Shown here: piece by piece, positions 6,656 through 6,774 of the stretch | How the letters are laid out: each line of letters begins with the position of its first letter | Position numbering within the stretch: the stretch's first letter is position 1 | Assembly: GCA_029059965.1 (NCBI GenBank) | Contig: JAIDUY010000081.1 | Coordinates: 1-6,774, forward strand | Source of the DNA: Muribaculaceae bacterium | Lineage (GTDB): Bacteria > Bacteroidota > Bacteroidia > Bacteroidales > Muribaculaceae | Length of the DNA stretch: 6,774 nt | Direction: 5' to 3' | Position numbers and translations under genes: made by a program | The notes under the pieces: model-generated | What the model was told of the DNA's origin: nothing | The model's input: the letters and a program-made list of their open reading frames with translations, nothing else | Database searches by the model: none

Positions 6656-6690
6656 AAAAAGCCTCGGAGAGGTTACCCTCTTCGAGGCTT
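6656..6690 (-). terminator. Rho-independent terminator after tRNA-Pro
   Basis: A 14-bp stem pairs 6659-6672 with 6677-6690, with one G-T wobble as written on the plus strand (A-C on the minus strand) and a 4-base loop (6673-6676). On the minus strand it is followed by a run of five T, two of them in the stem base. It lies 14 bases past the tRNA discriminator and would end the tRNA transcript before the wza leader. On the plus strand the stem is followed by CTGCTTTTGTTTT, so it might also work in that direction. Confidence 0.85.
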
Positions 6691-6704
6691 CTGCTTTTGT
6701 TTTG

Positions 6705-6774
6705 TCGGGGTGACTAGACTCGAACTAGCGACCTCACGCCCCCCAGACGCGTACTCTAACCAACTGAGCTACAC
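6705..6774 (-). tRNA. tRNA-Pro (anticodon GGG), 5' end cut by the window edge
   Basis: Read on the minus strand, the sequence folds as a cloverleaf. The D stem is GCTC/GAGT, the anticodon stem CGCGT/GCGTG, the anticodon loop CTGGGGG and the T arm GCTAG-TTCGAGT-CTAGT. The 3' acceptor strand is CACCCCG followed by discriminator A at 6705. Loop positions 34-36 read GGG, decoding CCC (and CCU by wobble), with G37 after it as is usual for proline tRNAs. The 3' acceptor strand implies a C1-G72 pair, a proline hallmark; about four 5' bases lie beyond the window. CCA is not encoded, since the next bases are CAA. It is transcribed toward the polysaccharide operon but separated from it by a terminator. 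Confidence 0.93.

Overview
The window is a stretch of Bacteroidota chromosome, most likely order Bacteroidales, with GC content in the upper 50s per cent by eye. The assignment rests on the protein style (flippase, short Wza-type lipoprotein and Wzc-type kinase all look like Bacteroidales versions), near-absent Shine-Dalgarno sequences, a tRNA without an encoded CCA, and an AT-rich promoter-like patch instead of a clear sigma70 pair. I cannot name the genus; a gut Bacteroidales of the Muribaculaceae or Prevotellaceae kind is a guess.

All genes are on the minus strand, so the biological order runs right to left. At the right edge is a tRNA-Pro(GGG), missing only its first few bases, followed by a strong intrinsic terminator (6656-6690). 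A leader of about 200 bp with a possible promoter near 6536-6561 precedes a tight four-gene operon: a Wza-type outer-membrane export lipoprotein (5647-6453), a Wzc-type chain-length regulator and tyrosine autokinase (3357-5636), a Wzx-type flippase (1806-3347) and a Wzy-type polymerase (325-1806). Gaps are 10 bp, 9 bp and a 1-base TAATG overlap, so translation is probably coupled.

Together the four genes form the membrane machinery of a Wzx/Wzy-dependent capsule or exopolysaccharide pathway. Wzx flips lipid-linked repeat units across the inner membrane, Wzy polymerises them in the periplasm, Wzc controls chain length and couples to export, and Wza forms the outer-membrane exit. No glycosyltransferase, sugar-nucleotide enzyme or initiating phosphoglycosyl transferase lies in the window; they should lie to the left or elsewhere.

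The left 324 bp, downstream of wzy, hold no credible gene. They contain a direct repeat with a 195-bp period (119 bp copied with three differences), each copy with a perfect 22-bp palindrome, separated by a 76-bp spacer with two hairpins. This is the least explained part of the window. I found no convincing previously undescribed multi-gene system; the operon is a recognisable polysaccharide export module with some compact or divergent details.
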